DNA from: Flavobacteriales bacterium
GTDB lineage: Bacteria > Bacteroidota > Bacteroidia > Flavobacteriales_F > PHOS-HE28
Reading direction: 5' to 3'
DNA length: 64,000 nt
NCBI GenBank assembly: GCA_030584065.1
Contig: CP129489.1
Location: 706,640 to 770,639 of the forward strand
In this document: positions 1 to 8,725 of the stretch, piece by piece
Position numbering within the stretch: position 1 is the first letter of the stretch
Layout of the letters: each line of letters begins with the position of its first letter
Program-made: the position numbers and the translations under genes
The notes under the pieces: generated by a model
What the model was told of the DNA's origin: nothing
Database searches by the model: none
The model's input: the letters and a program-made list of their open reading frames with translations, nothing else

Positions 1-1
1 C

Positions 2-697
2 GTGAGCAAGGGCGAGACCCTCATCGACACGGTGAACAACATCCTGGCGATGAAGGTGGACATGGTGGTGATGCGTCACCCGGACCCTGGCGCAGCCCTG
101 TTCCTGAGCAGGCATGTGCGTGCGCGCATCGTCAACGCTGGCGATGGCACGCATGAGCATCCGACGCAGGGCCTGCTCGATGCCTACAGCATCCGCGAGC
201 GGCTCGGCCGCGTGAAGGGCGCGCGCATCGCCATCGTCGGGGACATCCTGCACTCGCGCGTGGCCCTCAGCAACATCTTCTGCCTGCAGAAGCTCGGAGC
301 GGAGGTGATGCTCTGCGGCCCACGGACCCTCATGCCCAAGGGCATCGCGGCGCTCGGCGTGAAGGTGGAGGCCGACCTCGACACGGCCCTGCGTTGGTGC
401 GACGCGGTGAACATGCTCCGCATCCAGCTCGAGCGCCAGGGCGGCGACGGACTGGCCAACTTCCCGAGCCTCAGGGAGTACGCCATGCTCTATGGCCTTG
501 ACCTTGCACGGTACAAGCGCATCGGGAAGGAGGTGGTGGTCATGCACCCGGGCCCCATCAACCGGGGCGTCGAGCTGACCAGCGAGGTGGCGGATCATGC
601 CAACAGCATCATCCTCGACCAGGTGGAGAACGGCGTTGCCATACGCATGGCCGTGCTCTACCTGCTGGCCGCGCGAATCCCACGGGCCGGTGTTTGA
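2..697 (+). CDS. pyrB: Aspartate carbamoyltransferase catalytic subunit, 3' part
   Basis: Second step of pyrimidine synthesis: transfers carbamoyl phosphate to aspartate in the cytoplasm. The visible 231 residues are the C-terminal three quarters of the roughly 305-residue family. They contain the motifs HPDPGAA, GDGTHEHPTQGLLDAY (carbamoyl-phosphate site; HPTQ is diagnostic) and HPGPINRGVE near the end (aspartate domain). The true start lies upstream of the window, so the N-terminal STRT motif is not visible; the GTG at position 2 is an internal valine codon. No pyrI regulatory-chain gene follows: the next gene is unrelated and 68 bases away with its own promoter. Confidence 0.96.
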   Translation: MSKGETLIDTVNNILAMKVDMVVMRHPDPGAALFLSRHVRARIVNAGDGTHEHPTQGLLDAYSIRERLGRVKGARIAIVGDILHSRVALSNIFCLQKLGAEVMLCGPRTLMPKGIAALGVKVEADLDTALRWCDAVNMLRIQLERQGGDGLANFPSLREYAMLYGLDLARYKRIGKEVVVMHPGPINRGVELTSEVADHANSIILDQVENGVAIRMAVLYLLAARIPRAGV

Positions 698-741
698 AAC
701 TGGCGGGCAGAGCCCGGGCTTCCAAGGTCGGAGACCCTGAT

Positions 742-749
742 TATCTTTG
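742..749 (+). promoter_or_regulatory. Bacteroidota -7 box (TATCTTTG) for the STAS gene
   Basis: Perfect match to TAnnTTTG, ending 16 bases before the ATG at 766. No TTG was found at the expected 17-23 base upstream spacing, so the -33 part is weak. Confidence 0.6.
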
Positions 750-765
750 ACCGGAAGCCATACCC

Positions 766-1140
766 ATGAATTTCACCATCGAGGACAAAGGGCGGTACAC
801 GCTCGTCACCAGCAATGCCGACAAGCTCGATACCAGTTGCGCGCCCGAATTGAAGAGCGAGCTCGTTTACCTCAACAAGACGGGCGTGCGCAATGTGATC
901 ATCGACCTGGCGGCCACCCGCTATTGCGATTCCTCCGGATTGAGCGCCCTGCTCGTCGCCAATCGCCTGTGCAAGAGCGTGGGCGGAAGCTTGGTGGTCT
1001 GCGGATTGCAGGAGCCGGTGATGAAGCTCGTCCAGATCTCCCAGTTGGAGAGCGTGCTCTCCATCACACCCACAGCGGCCGAGGCGGTCGACCTCCTGTA
1101 CATGGAGGAGATCGAGAAGGACGTGAAGAAGGACCAATAA
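766..1140 (+). CDS. STAS-domain protein (anti-sigma factor antagonist type)
   Basis: A 124-residue protein made almost entirely of one STAS domain, the fold of SpoIIAA-type anti-anti-sigma factors and related regulatory scaffolds. The conserved loop at residues 54-59 reads CDSSGL; in SpoIIAA-like proteins a serine of this DSSG motif is phosphorylated by a partner anti-sigma kinase. The C-terminus is short and acidic/basic (EEIEKDVKKDQ). No anti-sigma kinase or alternative sigma gene is adjacent, so the partner is unknown. A T9SS-cargo gene begins 11 bases downstream and may share its transcript. The fold assignment is firm; the pathway is not. Confidence 0.9.
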   Translation: MNFTIEDKGRYTLVTSNADKLDTSCAPELKSELVYLNKTGVRNVIIDLAATRYCDSSGLSALLVANRLCKSVGGSLVVCGLQEPVMKLVQISQLESVLSITPTAAEAVDLLYMEEIEKDVKKDQ

Positions 1141-1151
1141 CCCAACGCCGC

Positions 1152-1913
1152 ATGATCCGCAACGCTCTACTCTTCCTTGCGCTCGCCGCCAGTGCATCAG
1201 TGCTGGCGCAGCCCTGCACCCCCAACCCGCTGTATGCCGACAGCGTTTTCGGCGTATGGCCGGATACCCTTGAGAATTTTGCGCCGGCCACCTTGGGCCA
1301 GCCCTATAGCCAGGACCTCAACCTGATCGTTCCCCTGAACGCCCAGGACATCGATCCCACATTCCCGGCCGTGCAGATCGATTCGGTGGTGTTCGTGGGC
1401 GTCACCGGCCTGCCGGATGGACTGTCGGTCGCTTGTGCCTCCCAGACCCCGGCGCCCTGCACCTACCTGCCATCGGTGCTCGGCTGCGGCCTCATCTCCG
1501 GCACGCCGACCGTGGCTGATACATTCCCGCTCACCTTGGATGTGACGGGCTATTTCACCCTCTTCGGATCGGCGGTGCCTTACCCGCTCAGCTTTACCGG
1601 CTATCGCATCATCGTCACGGAGGATTTCTCAGGGACCGAGGAGCTGGCGGCACTGGGCCTGGCGGGCGTACGCAACGTCCCCAATCCGGTGCAGGGCCGC
1701 ACGCACATCGAGTTCCAGCTGAATCGCTCCAGCGAGGTGCGCGTGCGCGTCTTCAACCTGCTCGGCGATGAGCTCTGGAGTTTCAGGTCCTTGGCTAAGG
1801 CTGGCCTGAACCGTGTACCCTTCGAAGCCGGCGCCATGCCCGAAGGCGTGTACCTCTACAAGGTGGAAACGGGGCGCGAGGCATTCACGGGACGAATGAT
1901 GGTGAGCCGGTGA
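1152..1913 (+). CDS. Secreted protein with T9SS type A sorting domain
   Basis: 253 residues. The ATG at 1152 gives a clean signal peptide (residues 1-19, ending VLAQ). The central part (about 25-165) is a putative-Ig-type module with GLPDGLSVAC and CGLISGTPTVADTFPLTLDV, resembling GLPxGL...GTPT modules of cadherin-like domains. The last 80 residues are a T9SS type A sorting domain: NVPNPVQG, VRVFNLLGDELW, and MPEGVYLYKVE before the basic end. It should be exported by Sec, passed through the T9SS and anchored or released at the cell surface. It follows the STAS gene by 11 bases. No enzymatic motif was seen. Confidence 0.88.
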   Translation: MIRNALLFLALAASASVLAQPCTPNPLYADSVFGVWPDTLENFAPATLGQPYSQDLNLIVPLNAQDIDPTFPAVQIDSVVFVGVTGLPDGLSVACASQTPAPCTYLPSVLGCGLISGTPTVADTFPLTLDVTGYFTLFGSAVPYPLSFTGYRIIVTEDFSGTEELAALGLAGVRNVPNPVQGRTHIEFQLNRSSEVRVRVFNLLGDELWSFRSLAKAGLNRVPFEAGAMPEGVYLYKVETGREAFTGRMMVSR

Positions 1914-1936
1914 GCCGATCCCTTCAGTGAATATCC

Positions 1937-1960
1937 GGAAGGCCCCGCGAGGGGCCTTCC
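1937..1960 (+). terminator. Perfect 10-bp hairpin with GCGA loop before rnz
   Basis: GGAAGGCCCC (1937-1946), loop GCGA, GGGGCCTTCC (1951-1960). It lies 23 bases after the T9SS-cargo stop and only 7 bases before the rnz start. No T-run follows, so it may be an attenuator or mRNA-end structure and not a classical intrinsic terminator. Confidence 0.6.
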
Positions 1961-1967
1961 GCCTTCC

Positions 1968-2900
1968 ATGGGCCATCGACGGTTCGAATTGATCACGCTT
2001 GGCACCGGTGCTGCACTGCCGGCGCGCGGCAGGCATCCGTCGGCTCAGCTGCTCATCGTGCATGAAGAGCCCTACCTCATCGATTGCGGCGAGGGCACCC
2101 AGGAGCGCCTGCGGTCCATCGGCGCCAATTTCATGCGCATCGGCCATGTCTTCATCAGCCACCTGCACGGCGATCATTACCTGGGCCTCATGGGGCTCAT
2201 CAGCTCCATGCACCTGATGGGGCGAACCGCGCGATTGCACGTGCACGGCCCAGCGGAGCTCCGCGGCATCATCGATGTCCAGCTGCGGGCATCGCAGACC
2301 TACCTGCGCTACCCCTTGGAGTTCCATGCCATTGAACCCCTTTCGGGCGCCGTGGCCTGGCAAGATGCCCGCGTGAAGGTGTCGCTGCTGGCTTTGCGGC
2401 ATCGGATTCCCTGCACGGGCTTCGTCTTCGAGGAGACGCCCGCGCTCCGCTCCCTGCGGCCGGAAGCCCTCCGGTCTGTTCCGACCTTCATGCGTGCGCG
2501 CGTGAAGGCCGGCGAGGACCTGCAGCTGCCGGATGGCACCGTGCTGCCGAATTCAGCGCTGACCCATGCCCCGCCGCCGCCGAGGCGCTATGCCTATTGC
2601 TCCGATACCGCCTTCGCCCCGGAGCTCTTGCCCTTCATCCACGGCGTTGACCTGCTCTACCACGAGGCCACGTTCACCAGCCAGATGGCCAGGCGCGCGC
2701 GGGAGACCATGCACTCCACGGCCGCAGAGGCTGCGCGCATGGCCCTCGATGCCGGAGCCGGGCGCCTGCTGCTCGGCCATTTCAGCTCGCGCTACAAGAG
2801 CGCCGCTGAGCTCCTGGCCGAGGCCCTGCCCATATTCCCCAACACCGAGCTGAGCGAGGAGGGGCGGGGCTATCCGGTGATCGAACGATCGGCCGTGTAG
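1968..2900 (+). CDS. rnz: Ribonuclease Z
   Basis: tRNA 3'-end endonuclease of the metallo-beta-lactamase superfamily; cuts 3' trailers from tRNA precursors. 310 residues, the usual length of short RNase Z. The zinc motif SHLHGDHYLGL (H65, H67, D69, H70) is intact, preceded by LITLGTGAALP and IDCGEGTQ. The C-terminal half has CSDTAF and HEATF, then LLLGHFSSRY, supplying the other metal ligands and the arm region. The ATG at 1968 sits just after a strong hairpin. A small hairpin with a T-run follows the stop. Confidence 0.96.
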   Translation: MGHRRFELITLGTGAALPARGRHPSAQLLIVHEEPYLIDCGEGTQERLRSIGANFMRIGHVFISHLHGDHYLGLMGLISSMHLMGRTARLHVHGPAELRGIIDVQLRASQTYLRYPLEFHAIEPLSGAVAWQDARVKVSLLALRHRIPCTGFVFEETPALRSLRPEALRSVPTFMRARVKAGEDLQLPDGTVLPNSALTHAPPPPRRYAYCSDTAFAPELLPFIHGVDLLYHEATFTSQMARRARETMHSTAAEAARMALDAGAGRLLLGHFSSRYKSAAELLAEALPIFPNTELSEEGRGYPVIERSAV

Positions 2901-2916
2901 AACATGTGCGCGGTCG

Positions 2917-2937
2917 AGGGGCTTGTGCCCCTATTTT
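2917..2937 (+). terminator. Putative rnz terminator
   Basis: AGGGGC (2917-2922), loop TTGT, GCCCCT (2927-2932), then ATTTTC. It is a short but GC-only stem followed by T residues. The same bases (2932-2939, TATTTTCG) could be read as a one-mismatch -7 box for the response-regulator gene, so its role is ambiguous. Confidence 0.5.
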
Positions 2938-2965
2938 CGCGGTCTATCTGGAATCGGTCTAAATA

Positions 2966-3649
2966 ATGGCGTCCATCAAGCTCCTCTTGGCCGATCATGG
3001 CGAGTTGGCCCTGCTGGCCCTGCGCGCGGTCTTCGAAGCCGTGCCCGGTGTGGAGGTCGCGGGCAGCGCGCGGGACGGTATCTCACTTCAGGCGCTGCTG
3101 GTCCGGCATCGCCCGGACGTGGTGCTGATCGACCATACCTCGGACGGCTTCGCGGCCCGGGATATCCGGGAGGGCCTCAAGCGCGCGCCCCGCGCACGGT
3201 TCGTGGCCATCTCGCACGCGCCCTCCTCCTTGGCGATCATGAATGCCGTGAGGGCCGGGGCCACCAGCTACGTGAAGAAGGACTGCGACCTCAAGGAGAT
3301 CATCGACGCCGTCTCCACTGCGGCGAAGGGGCAGCGGTTCTTCTGCGGCAAGGTGCTGGAGACCCTGCGCCGCGCAGGCCATGATGCGGCCCGCTTCGCC
3401 GAGGAGCCGCTCTCGTGCGCTCCGGTCATCCTCAGCGACCGGGAATGCGAGATCATCGGGCTCATTGCAGAGGGCAACTCCTATACACGCATCGCCGAAC
3501 GCCTTCACCTCAGTGCGCATACGATCACCACGCACCGCAGGAACATCATGCAGAAGCTGGGCGTGAACAGCACGGCTGCCATCGTGCTCTATGCGGTGCG
3601 CAACGGGTTGGCCAGCCCGAACCACTTCCTCTTCAACGCCGGTCGCTAG
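2966..3649 (+). CDS. NarL/FixJ-type response regulator
   Basis: 227-residue two-component transcription factor. The receiver domain (about 1-125) has the probable phospho-acceptor D56 in VVLIDH and the lysine in SYVKKD. A short linker leads to a LuxR-type helix-turn-helix (about 153-215) with LSDRECEII, IAERLHLSAHTITTHRRNIMQKLGV. The acidic pocket near the N-terminus reads LLADHGE, so one of the usual paired acidic residues is replaced by histidine (ADH in place of DD/ED). No histidine kinase is adjacent. A sugar-kinase-like gene begins 23 bases downstream and is probably co-transcribed. Confidence 0.92.
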   Translation: MASIKLLLADHGELALLALRAVFEAVPGVEVAGSARDGISLQALLVRHRPDVVLIDHTSDGFAARDIREGLKRAPRARFVAISHAPSSLAIMNAVRAGATSYVKKDCDLKEIIDAVSTAAKGQRFFCGKVLETLRRAGHDAARFAEEPLSCAPVILSDRECEIIGLIAEGNSYTRIAERLHLSAHTITTHRRNIMQKLGVNSTAAIVLYAVRNGLASPNHFLFNAGR

Positions 3650-3672
3650 CCGGCAAGGCCGATCTTCGCTCC

Positions 3673-4563
3673 ATGGCACGGCTGATCGCGGAGATCGGGG
3701 GCAGTTCCTCGCGCTGGGCTGTCCTCCTGGATGGCCGGGACCCGTTGGTGCTCCCAAGGCCGGGCGATGCCATGCCGGGATTCAATCCGCTGAGCGGTGA
3801 TGCCGAGGCCTTCGCGCAAGGTATCGTCGCCCGGTTCCAGGCTGCGGCGCCCGGGGCGCTCTCAGCAGCGGTGGTGGAAGCCTATGGTGCCGGCTGCGGC
3901 AGCGCTGAGCGGGCGGCGGTCATGGAAAGCGCGCTCCGGCAGATCTGGCCATCCGCGGCGATCACCGTGCGCACCGACCTGGAGGGGGCCGCGCGGGGGC
4001 TCATGGGCGCAGCGCAAGGCCTGGTCGTCATCCTGGGCACCGGCGCCAATGTGGGCTGGTACGACGGTGCCGCGGTGCATCAGATGGTGCCCTCGCTGGG
4101 GTACATCCTCGGTGATGAGGGCAGCGGTGCAGACATTGGCCGCACGCTCCTCCAGGATGCCTTCTACAGGCGCATGCCGGAAGAGGTGCGGGTGGCGCTC
4201 TTCGGCCACGGCGGTCCCGACCTGGGGACGGTGCTCCATGAGGTGTACCGCTCCCCCTTCCCGTCAAAGGCCTTGGCGGCCCATGCCGGCCGGCTTTCGG
4301 GGATGACTGAGGTGCCCTACGTCCGAGAGCTCATCACGGCCCGCTTCCAAGCGTTCATCGAGGCCTTCAAGCCATTCCATCCGCTGGAGCAGCGCGAGCG
4401 CGTGCATGCCACCGGTTCCGTGGCGTGGGGGTTCCGCGACATCCTCGCCAACTGCCTGCTCGATCACGGCATGGAACTCGTGGCTGTGGAGCGCGACCCG
4501 CTCAATGGGCTGGTCCGCTGGCATCGGCAATCGCCGGGGCAGCACCGGCAAGGGCCTCGGTGA
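3673..4563 (+). CDS. BadF/NagK-type ATPase, probable N-acetylglucosamine kinase
   Basis: 296 residues of the ASKHA (actin/sugar kinase) fold. Start chosen at ATG 3673, giving MARLIAEIGGSSSRW as the phosphate-1 strand. In relatives this reads like IADSGSTKTDW, so the usual aspartate is glutamate here, a notable change. The phosphate-2 segment VVILGTGANVGWYDG and the LGYILGDEGSGADIGR motif are intact, as is ATGSVAWGF near the adenosine site. Bacteroidota homologues are usually called N-acetylglucosamine kinase; substrate is inferred. The 3' end overlaps the convergent patatin gene by 62 bases. Confidence 0.82.
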   Translation: MARLIAEIGGSSSRWAVLLDGRDPLVLPRPGDAMPGFNPLSGDAEAFAQGIVARFQAAAPGALSAAVVEAYGAGCGSAERAAVMESALRQIWPSAAITVRTDLEGAARGLMGAAQGLVVILGTGANVGWYDGAAVHQMVPSLGYILGDEGSGADIGRTLLQDAFYRRMPEEVRVALFGHGGPDLGTVLHEVYRSPFPSKALAAHAGRLSGMTEVPYVRELITARFQAFIEAFKPFHPLEQRERVHATGSVAWGFRDILANCLLDHGMELVAVERDPLNGLVRWHRQSPGQHRQGPR

Positions 4564-6853
4564 GCCTTTGGAAGGCCCGGCGGTTCACCGGGCTGCCCAC
4601 GGTGCGCAGCACGCGCTCGCGCTCCACACGCGTCAGGTGCCAGCTCAGGGAGATGCGCTCTTCGGCACCGTGCCACAGCTGCACATCGATCACCTCCAGC
4701 GGTGCACCGCCCTCCGGATCGTGCAGGCGGAGCATGAGGTCATAGTCCTGGTCCTGCATCCTCACGAAGTTGTCGTACACGCTGCCGATGGGGTCGAGCA
4801 CGCGCCCCAGCAGGGATGAGCTGCTTGGGTGGACCTCCAGTTCCTTCTGCGTGTCACGTAGCTGCAGCACCACCACGCCGCTGGTGTGCTCGGCGATCCA
4901 GTCGCGGAAGGCATGCAGGAACGCCAAAGTGGTCCGGTACCCGTAGTTATCGCGGGCACCGGCATCCATCACCCGCATGGCCGGTGCGCTGGGCAGTGTC
5001 GTCACGGGCGTGATGTACGGGAAGCTCGCGCTCATCCGGAGCATGCTCGTGAGGCGCAGGCTGTCCGGATCGTGGTCGGCGAACAGGCGGCGGAATTCGA
5101 TGGATTCAGCCTGGCTGTTCACGACCAGGTCCGCATCGGGCCGGATTGAGGTGAGGTGTGCCGCCGGCAGTGCAGAGATCACCAGCCGCCGGCCATCATT
5201 GATGCTGACCGGCGCAGCCACGAGCAACGGCACCCGGGCCTCGCGCTCGGGCTGAGCCATCCGCCCGAGCCGGATGTCGAGCAGCCCCCGCGTGTTGGCG
5301 CTGAGCCGGCGCTCGAAGGCCGTGGCGCGGTCGAGCGTATAGCGGCGGTGCCCATCCTGAATCGTGCGGTAGCGGATGAACATATCGTTGGTTGCGAAGC
5401 TGAACGCCACCGGATTCAGCATGTCTGTGGACACTTCGCGCACCAAGGCCGGATCGAAGCGCTGATCGGTGCCATTGGCGCGGTCAGCGAAGTACAGCTG
5501 GCGGTAGTAGGCGGCGCCGATTAGCCCGCCCGAAGATCCCGTGATGAGCGCAGCGCGCTCCATGAGGTCGCCTCCGAGCATGCTGTCAGCGGCCTGCAGG
5601 CATCGGAAGCTCCAGAGCATGCTGCGCAGGCCCCCGCCGCTCGTATTGACGATAACCAGCTTCGGTTTGCCGCTGGCATCGGCATGGCGGCGGTTGTTCG
5701 CCAGCCACTGGTCCAGTGTGGCGCGCATCGCCTGCGCATCGGCCTGGGCGGCCAGCGTGTCGTTGGCCATGCGCGTGATGCCGGCCTGGTCGTAGGCGGT
5801 CGGCGGGGCATCATAGTCGAGCCCGTAGGCGTGCGTGTCGTAGAGGAAGCGATCCGTGCGATGGCTGAGCAGGTGCAGGGTGAGAATGGCGAGCAGTATC
5901 AGGGTGCCTGTCCATCCCTGCAGCCAGCTGAAGAGAGCGCTGATGAGCATGAGGGCCATGGTGAGCAGAAGGAAGGCGATGGCGCCGGCGGGCAGGGCGA
6001 AGAAGGGCACATCGCTGAAAGCGCCCAACAGGATGAAGGTGAGCACCACCACCACCTCGAAGATGGACCCGTTGATGTGGTTCTGCCACAGCACGTCCCG
6101 CAGCAGGTCCTGGTCGTAGTGCGCGCTGCTGCGTGCCAGCATGACCCGCAGCCGGGGGGTGAGGTAGGTCTCCACCCGCCACTTCTCGCTGCGCTGCTGC
6201 CGCTTCAACCAGCGCATGGCCCGGCGGCGCTCGCTGGGCCTCTGCGGCGGGGCATCATGGTGGGGACCGAGGATGTCCATCAAGGGCTCTTCGGGCCGAT
6301 ACTCCTCCGGCGCCTTGCCGAGCAGCTTCACGATGTCGGTGTTGGTGCGGGTGAAGTAGACCAGCGCAATCCCCAGGAAGAGCCCCATGCCCGAGAGCAG
6401 GCCTAGGAGATGGAGGGCCACGCGCGGGGCCGGCAGCAGTTCCTGTGTGAACTGGAACCGCGCGGCGCAGATGAGGTAGGTGAGGGTGAAGACCGCCGGG
6501 ATGACGGCGTTATTGACGTTGAACTTCAGGAAAGGGCGCGCGATGGTGGCGATGAAAGGGAACCGATAGCCATGCATCGCGTAGCTGTATAGGTTGAAGG
6601 CGGTGATGAACCCGCCCAGCGCGAAGCCCGTGATCACGTGGGAAAGGAGGTCGACTCGCCCGAAGTACTCGGGGAACAGGAAGAGGTAGGGGATGCCGTA
6701 CTTCACGCCCAGGCTCTCGGTCACATAGGCGAAGAGCAGCACCCAGGCCAGCAACAGCAAGTGGTTCTTCTTCAGGTGCAGCAGCAGCAGCTGGAACGGG
6801 AAGAAGTAGACCAAGCGGCGCCACCACTGGCGGAAGGTGAGGCGGGCGTTCAT
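4502..6853 (-). CDS. Patatin-like phospholipase with a large N-terminal membrane region
   Basis: 783 residues from the ATG at 6853 (a GTG five codons upstream is less likely). The N-terminal 370 residues hold several hydrophobic segments (around 20-45, 60-80, 90-105, 125-150, 165-185, and two or three near 285-350), so it is an integral membrane protein. The C-terminal half is a patatin lipase domain: oxyanion loop SGGGLRS at 405-411, nucleophile elbow GSSGG with S441, and the catalytic aspartate D630 in DAGARDNYG. It would hydrolyse acyl esters of phospholipids at the membrane. Its 3' end overlaps the sugar-kinase gene tail to tail. Confidence 0.88.
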   Translation of the reverse strand: MNARLTFRQWWRRLVYFFPFQLLLLHLKKNHLLLLAWVLLFAYVTESLGVKYGIPYLFLFPEYFGRVDLLSHVITGFALGGFITAFNLYSYAMHGYRFPFIATIARPFLKFNVNNAVIPAVFTLTYLICAARFQFTQELLPAPRVALHLLGLLSGMGLFLGIALVYFTRTNTDIVKLLGKAPEEYRPEEPLMDILGPHHDAPPQRPSERRRAMRWLKRQQRSEKWRVETYLTPRLRVMLARSSAHYDQDLLRDVLWQNHINGSIFEVVVVLTFILLGAFSDVPFFALPAGAIAFLLLTMALMLISALFSWLQGWTGTLILLAILTLHLLSHRTDRFLYDTHAYGLDYDAPPTAYDQAGITRMANDTLAAQADAQAMRATLDQWLANNRRHADASGKPKLVIVNTSGGGLRSMLWSFRCLQAADSMLGGDLMERAALITGSSGGLIGAAYYRQLYFADRANGTDQRFDPALVREVSTDMLNPVAFSFATNDMFIRYRTIQDGHRRYTLDRATAFERRLSANTRGLLDIRLGRMAQPEREARVPLLVAAPVSINDGRRLVISALPAAHLTSIRPDADLVVNSQAESIEFRRLFADHDPDSLRLTSMLRMSASFPYITPVTTLPSAPAMRVMDAGARDNYGYRTTLAFLHAFRDWIAEHTSGVVVLQLRDTQKELEVHPSSSSLLGRVLDPIGSVYDNFVRMQDQDYDLMLRLHDPEGGAPLEVIDVQLWHGAEERISLSWHLTRVERERVLRTVGSPVNRRAFQRLTEALAGAAPAIADASGPAH

Positions 6854-6870
6854 GGCGGCGGCGTTCACAC

Positions 6871-6878
6871 CAATGATA
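6871..6878 (-). promoter_or_regulatory. Probable -7 box (TATCATTG) for the patatin gene
   Basis: Minus-strand TATCATTG, one mismatch to TAnnTTTG, 17 bases before the ATG at 6853. The position fits, but no clear TTG element was found upstream. Confidence 0.45.
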
Positions 6879-6989
6879 CGGCCTCATGCCGTCCACTGTT
6901 GTGACGTTCGGCAGGCTGCTGTGCCCGGCAGGGGAGCGGGACGGTCTTCCCTCGCACCGATCCGGCTGGAGCGGCTGGGGAAGAGGCGC

Positions 6990-8684
6990 TCAGACCTTCG
7001 CCAGGGTCATGGTCATCACTTCGGCCTCCAGCGCTTCGGCCTGGGCCTTCAGCGCTTCGGCCCGCGCGAGGACGTCTGCCTTGAAGGCCTCGTCGTCAAG
7101 CCCGGCGCAGTTGATGCGCACATTGAGGTAGCCGCCGATGGCTCCGGTGCGTGCACAGAGGGCCCCGACACCGGCGTCGCTCACGCTGGCAGGCAGGCCA
7201 TGCTCGGCCATGGCCTTCATCAGGGCCATGCTCTCCACGCATACCTCGATGGTGCGGAGCGGGGTGTTGATGGCTCCTTTGGTCGCCTCGGTGATGGCCG
7301 CCTTGCGGGCGGCTCTCTCCGCATCGGTGCCCTTGGGCATGCCGAAGCAGGCGATGATGCGGTCGTAGGCCCGGGTATCCTCGTCCACCAAGCGGAGCAG
7401 TTCCGTGCGGAGCCGCTCGCCCCGCTGCGCCCATTGGCTGAACTCCTCCCAACGGTGGTCCCAGCCCCGCTTGTGGGCGCTGAGGTTGGCCACCATGGTG
7501 CCGAGCGATACCCCCAGCGCACCCACGTATGCGGCTACGGAGCCGCCCCCAGGGGCGGGGCTCTCGGCGGCGGTCTCTTCGCTGAAGCGCTTCAGGTCCA
7601 TGCGCACCAAGCGCTCGCTCCCCGCATCCTCGAGCATGTATTCGATCACCTTCTTCTGCGGGTCGAAGGGGGCGAGGTCGTCAAGCCCTAGGCTCTTCAC
7701 CGCGATCCTCATCTTCTCGCGCTCGGGGATGCCAAGGCTGCGCTCCTGACGCCTCAGGTAGAAGTCCGCGGCATCCAGCAGCGCCTGTTTCGGGATCAGG
7801 CCCACCAGTTCGCTGCCCGTGACACGGATGCCGCGCTCGGCTGCGCTCTTGCAGGCCTCATCGAAAGCCACATGGACCGGCGTCACCGTGATGTCCGTGA
7901 GGTTCAGCGATAGCTGCGCGATGCCGTACTCGTCGATGTACCAGCCTATGCCCTTGACGGCCTTGAGCTTGCCAGGGATCTTCTTCGGCTCGCCGTTCTC
8001 GTCCAGGATGGGCTTGCCGGTGAGCGGATCGCCCTCGCGCAGCACGCGCCCTGCTTCGCGGATATCGAAGGCGATGGCGTTGGCCCGGCGGGTGCTCGTG
8101 GTATTCAGGTTCACGTTGTAGGCCACGAGGAAATTCCGCGCCCCGATGGCGATGGCGCCGCTGCGGGCCACGCTTTCGTTGAACTCCACCGGGCCGAAGT
8201 CCGGCCTCCAGGCGGCATCCTTCAGCTTCTTCGGCAGGCCCTCGTACTCGCCGCTGCGGTTGTTGGCCAGGTTGCGGCGCTTCTCCTCGCTGGCCGCGAA
8301 CTCGTAGAGGTAGACCGGGATGCCCAGTTCACTGCCCACGCGCTGCCCGAGCTGCTTGGCGAAGGCCGCGCACTCGGCCATGCTCACCCCGCTGATGGGC
8401 ACCAGCGGGCAGACATCGGTGGCTCCGAAGCGCGGATGCTCGCCCTTGTGCAGCCGCATGTCGATCAGCTCCTGCGCCTTCTTCACGAGCCGGAAGGCCG
8501 CTTCGCACACCTGCTCGGGCTCCCCCACGAAGGTGATCACCGTGCGGTTGGTGGCCTTGCCGGGGTCCACATCGAGCAGCCGCACGCCCTCCACGGTCTC
8601 CACAACGGCTGCGATGGCGTCGATCTTGGCACGGTCGCGGCCCTCGCTGATGTTCGGCACGCATTCGATGAGACGTCGTTGCAT
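6990..8684 (-). CDS. ftcD: Glutamate formimidoyltransferase / formimidoyl-THF cyclodeaminase (fused)
   Basis: 564 residues carrying both activities of late histidine breakdown: transfer of the formimino group from formiminoglutamate to tetrahydrofolate, then cyclisation with ammonia release. The N-terminal transferase (about 1-320) starts MQRRLIECVPNISEGRD and has HPRFGATDVCPLVPI. The cyclodeaminase (about 355-555) has ESPAPGGGSVAAYVGALG near residue 375. The length equals that of the fused FTCD proteins. hutI lies upstream on the same strand, with a CPBP protease gene between; ftcD has its own perfect -7 box. hutH and hutU are not in the window. Confidence 0.95.
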   Translation of the reverse strand: MQRRLIECVPNISEGRDRAKIDAIAAVVETVEGVRLLDVDPGKATNRTVITFVGEPEQVCEAAFRLVKKAQELIDMRLHKGEHPRFGATDVCPLVPISGVSMAECAAFAKQLGQRVGSELGIPVYLYEFAASEEKRRNLANNRSGEYEGLPKKLKDAAWRPDFGPVEFNESVARSGAIAIGARNFLVAYNVNLNTTSTRRANAIAFDIREAGRVLREGDPLTGKPILDENGEPKKIPGKLKAVKGIGWYIDEYGIAQLSLNLTDITVTPVHVAFDEACKSAAERGIRVTGSELVGLIPKQALLDAADFYLRRQERSLGIPEREKMRIAVKSLGLDDLAPFDPQKKVIEYMLEDAGSERLVRMDLKRFSEETAAESPAPGGGSVAAYVGALGVSLGTMVANLSAHKRGWDHRWEEFSQWAQRGERLRTELLRLVDEDTRAYDRIIACFGMPKGTDAERAARKAAITEATKGAINTPLRTIEVCVESMALMKAMAEHGLPASVSDAGVGALCARTGAIGGYLNVRINCAGLDDEAFKADVLARAEALKAQAEALEAEVMTMTLAKV

Positions 8685-8725
8685 GATGGTCTGATGGTTT
8701 GGCCGCTGGTGCGGCGCAGTGGCGG

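Noticed and set aside
2932-2939. TATTTTCG as a promoter for the response regulator
   Set aside because: It overlaps the T-run of a hairpin after rnz and has no TTG upstream; terminator reading preferred, promoter left unresolved.
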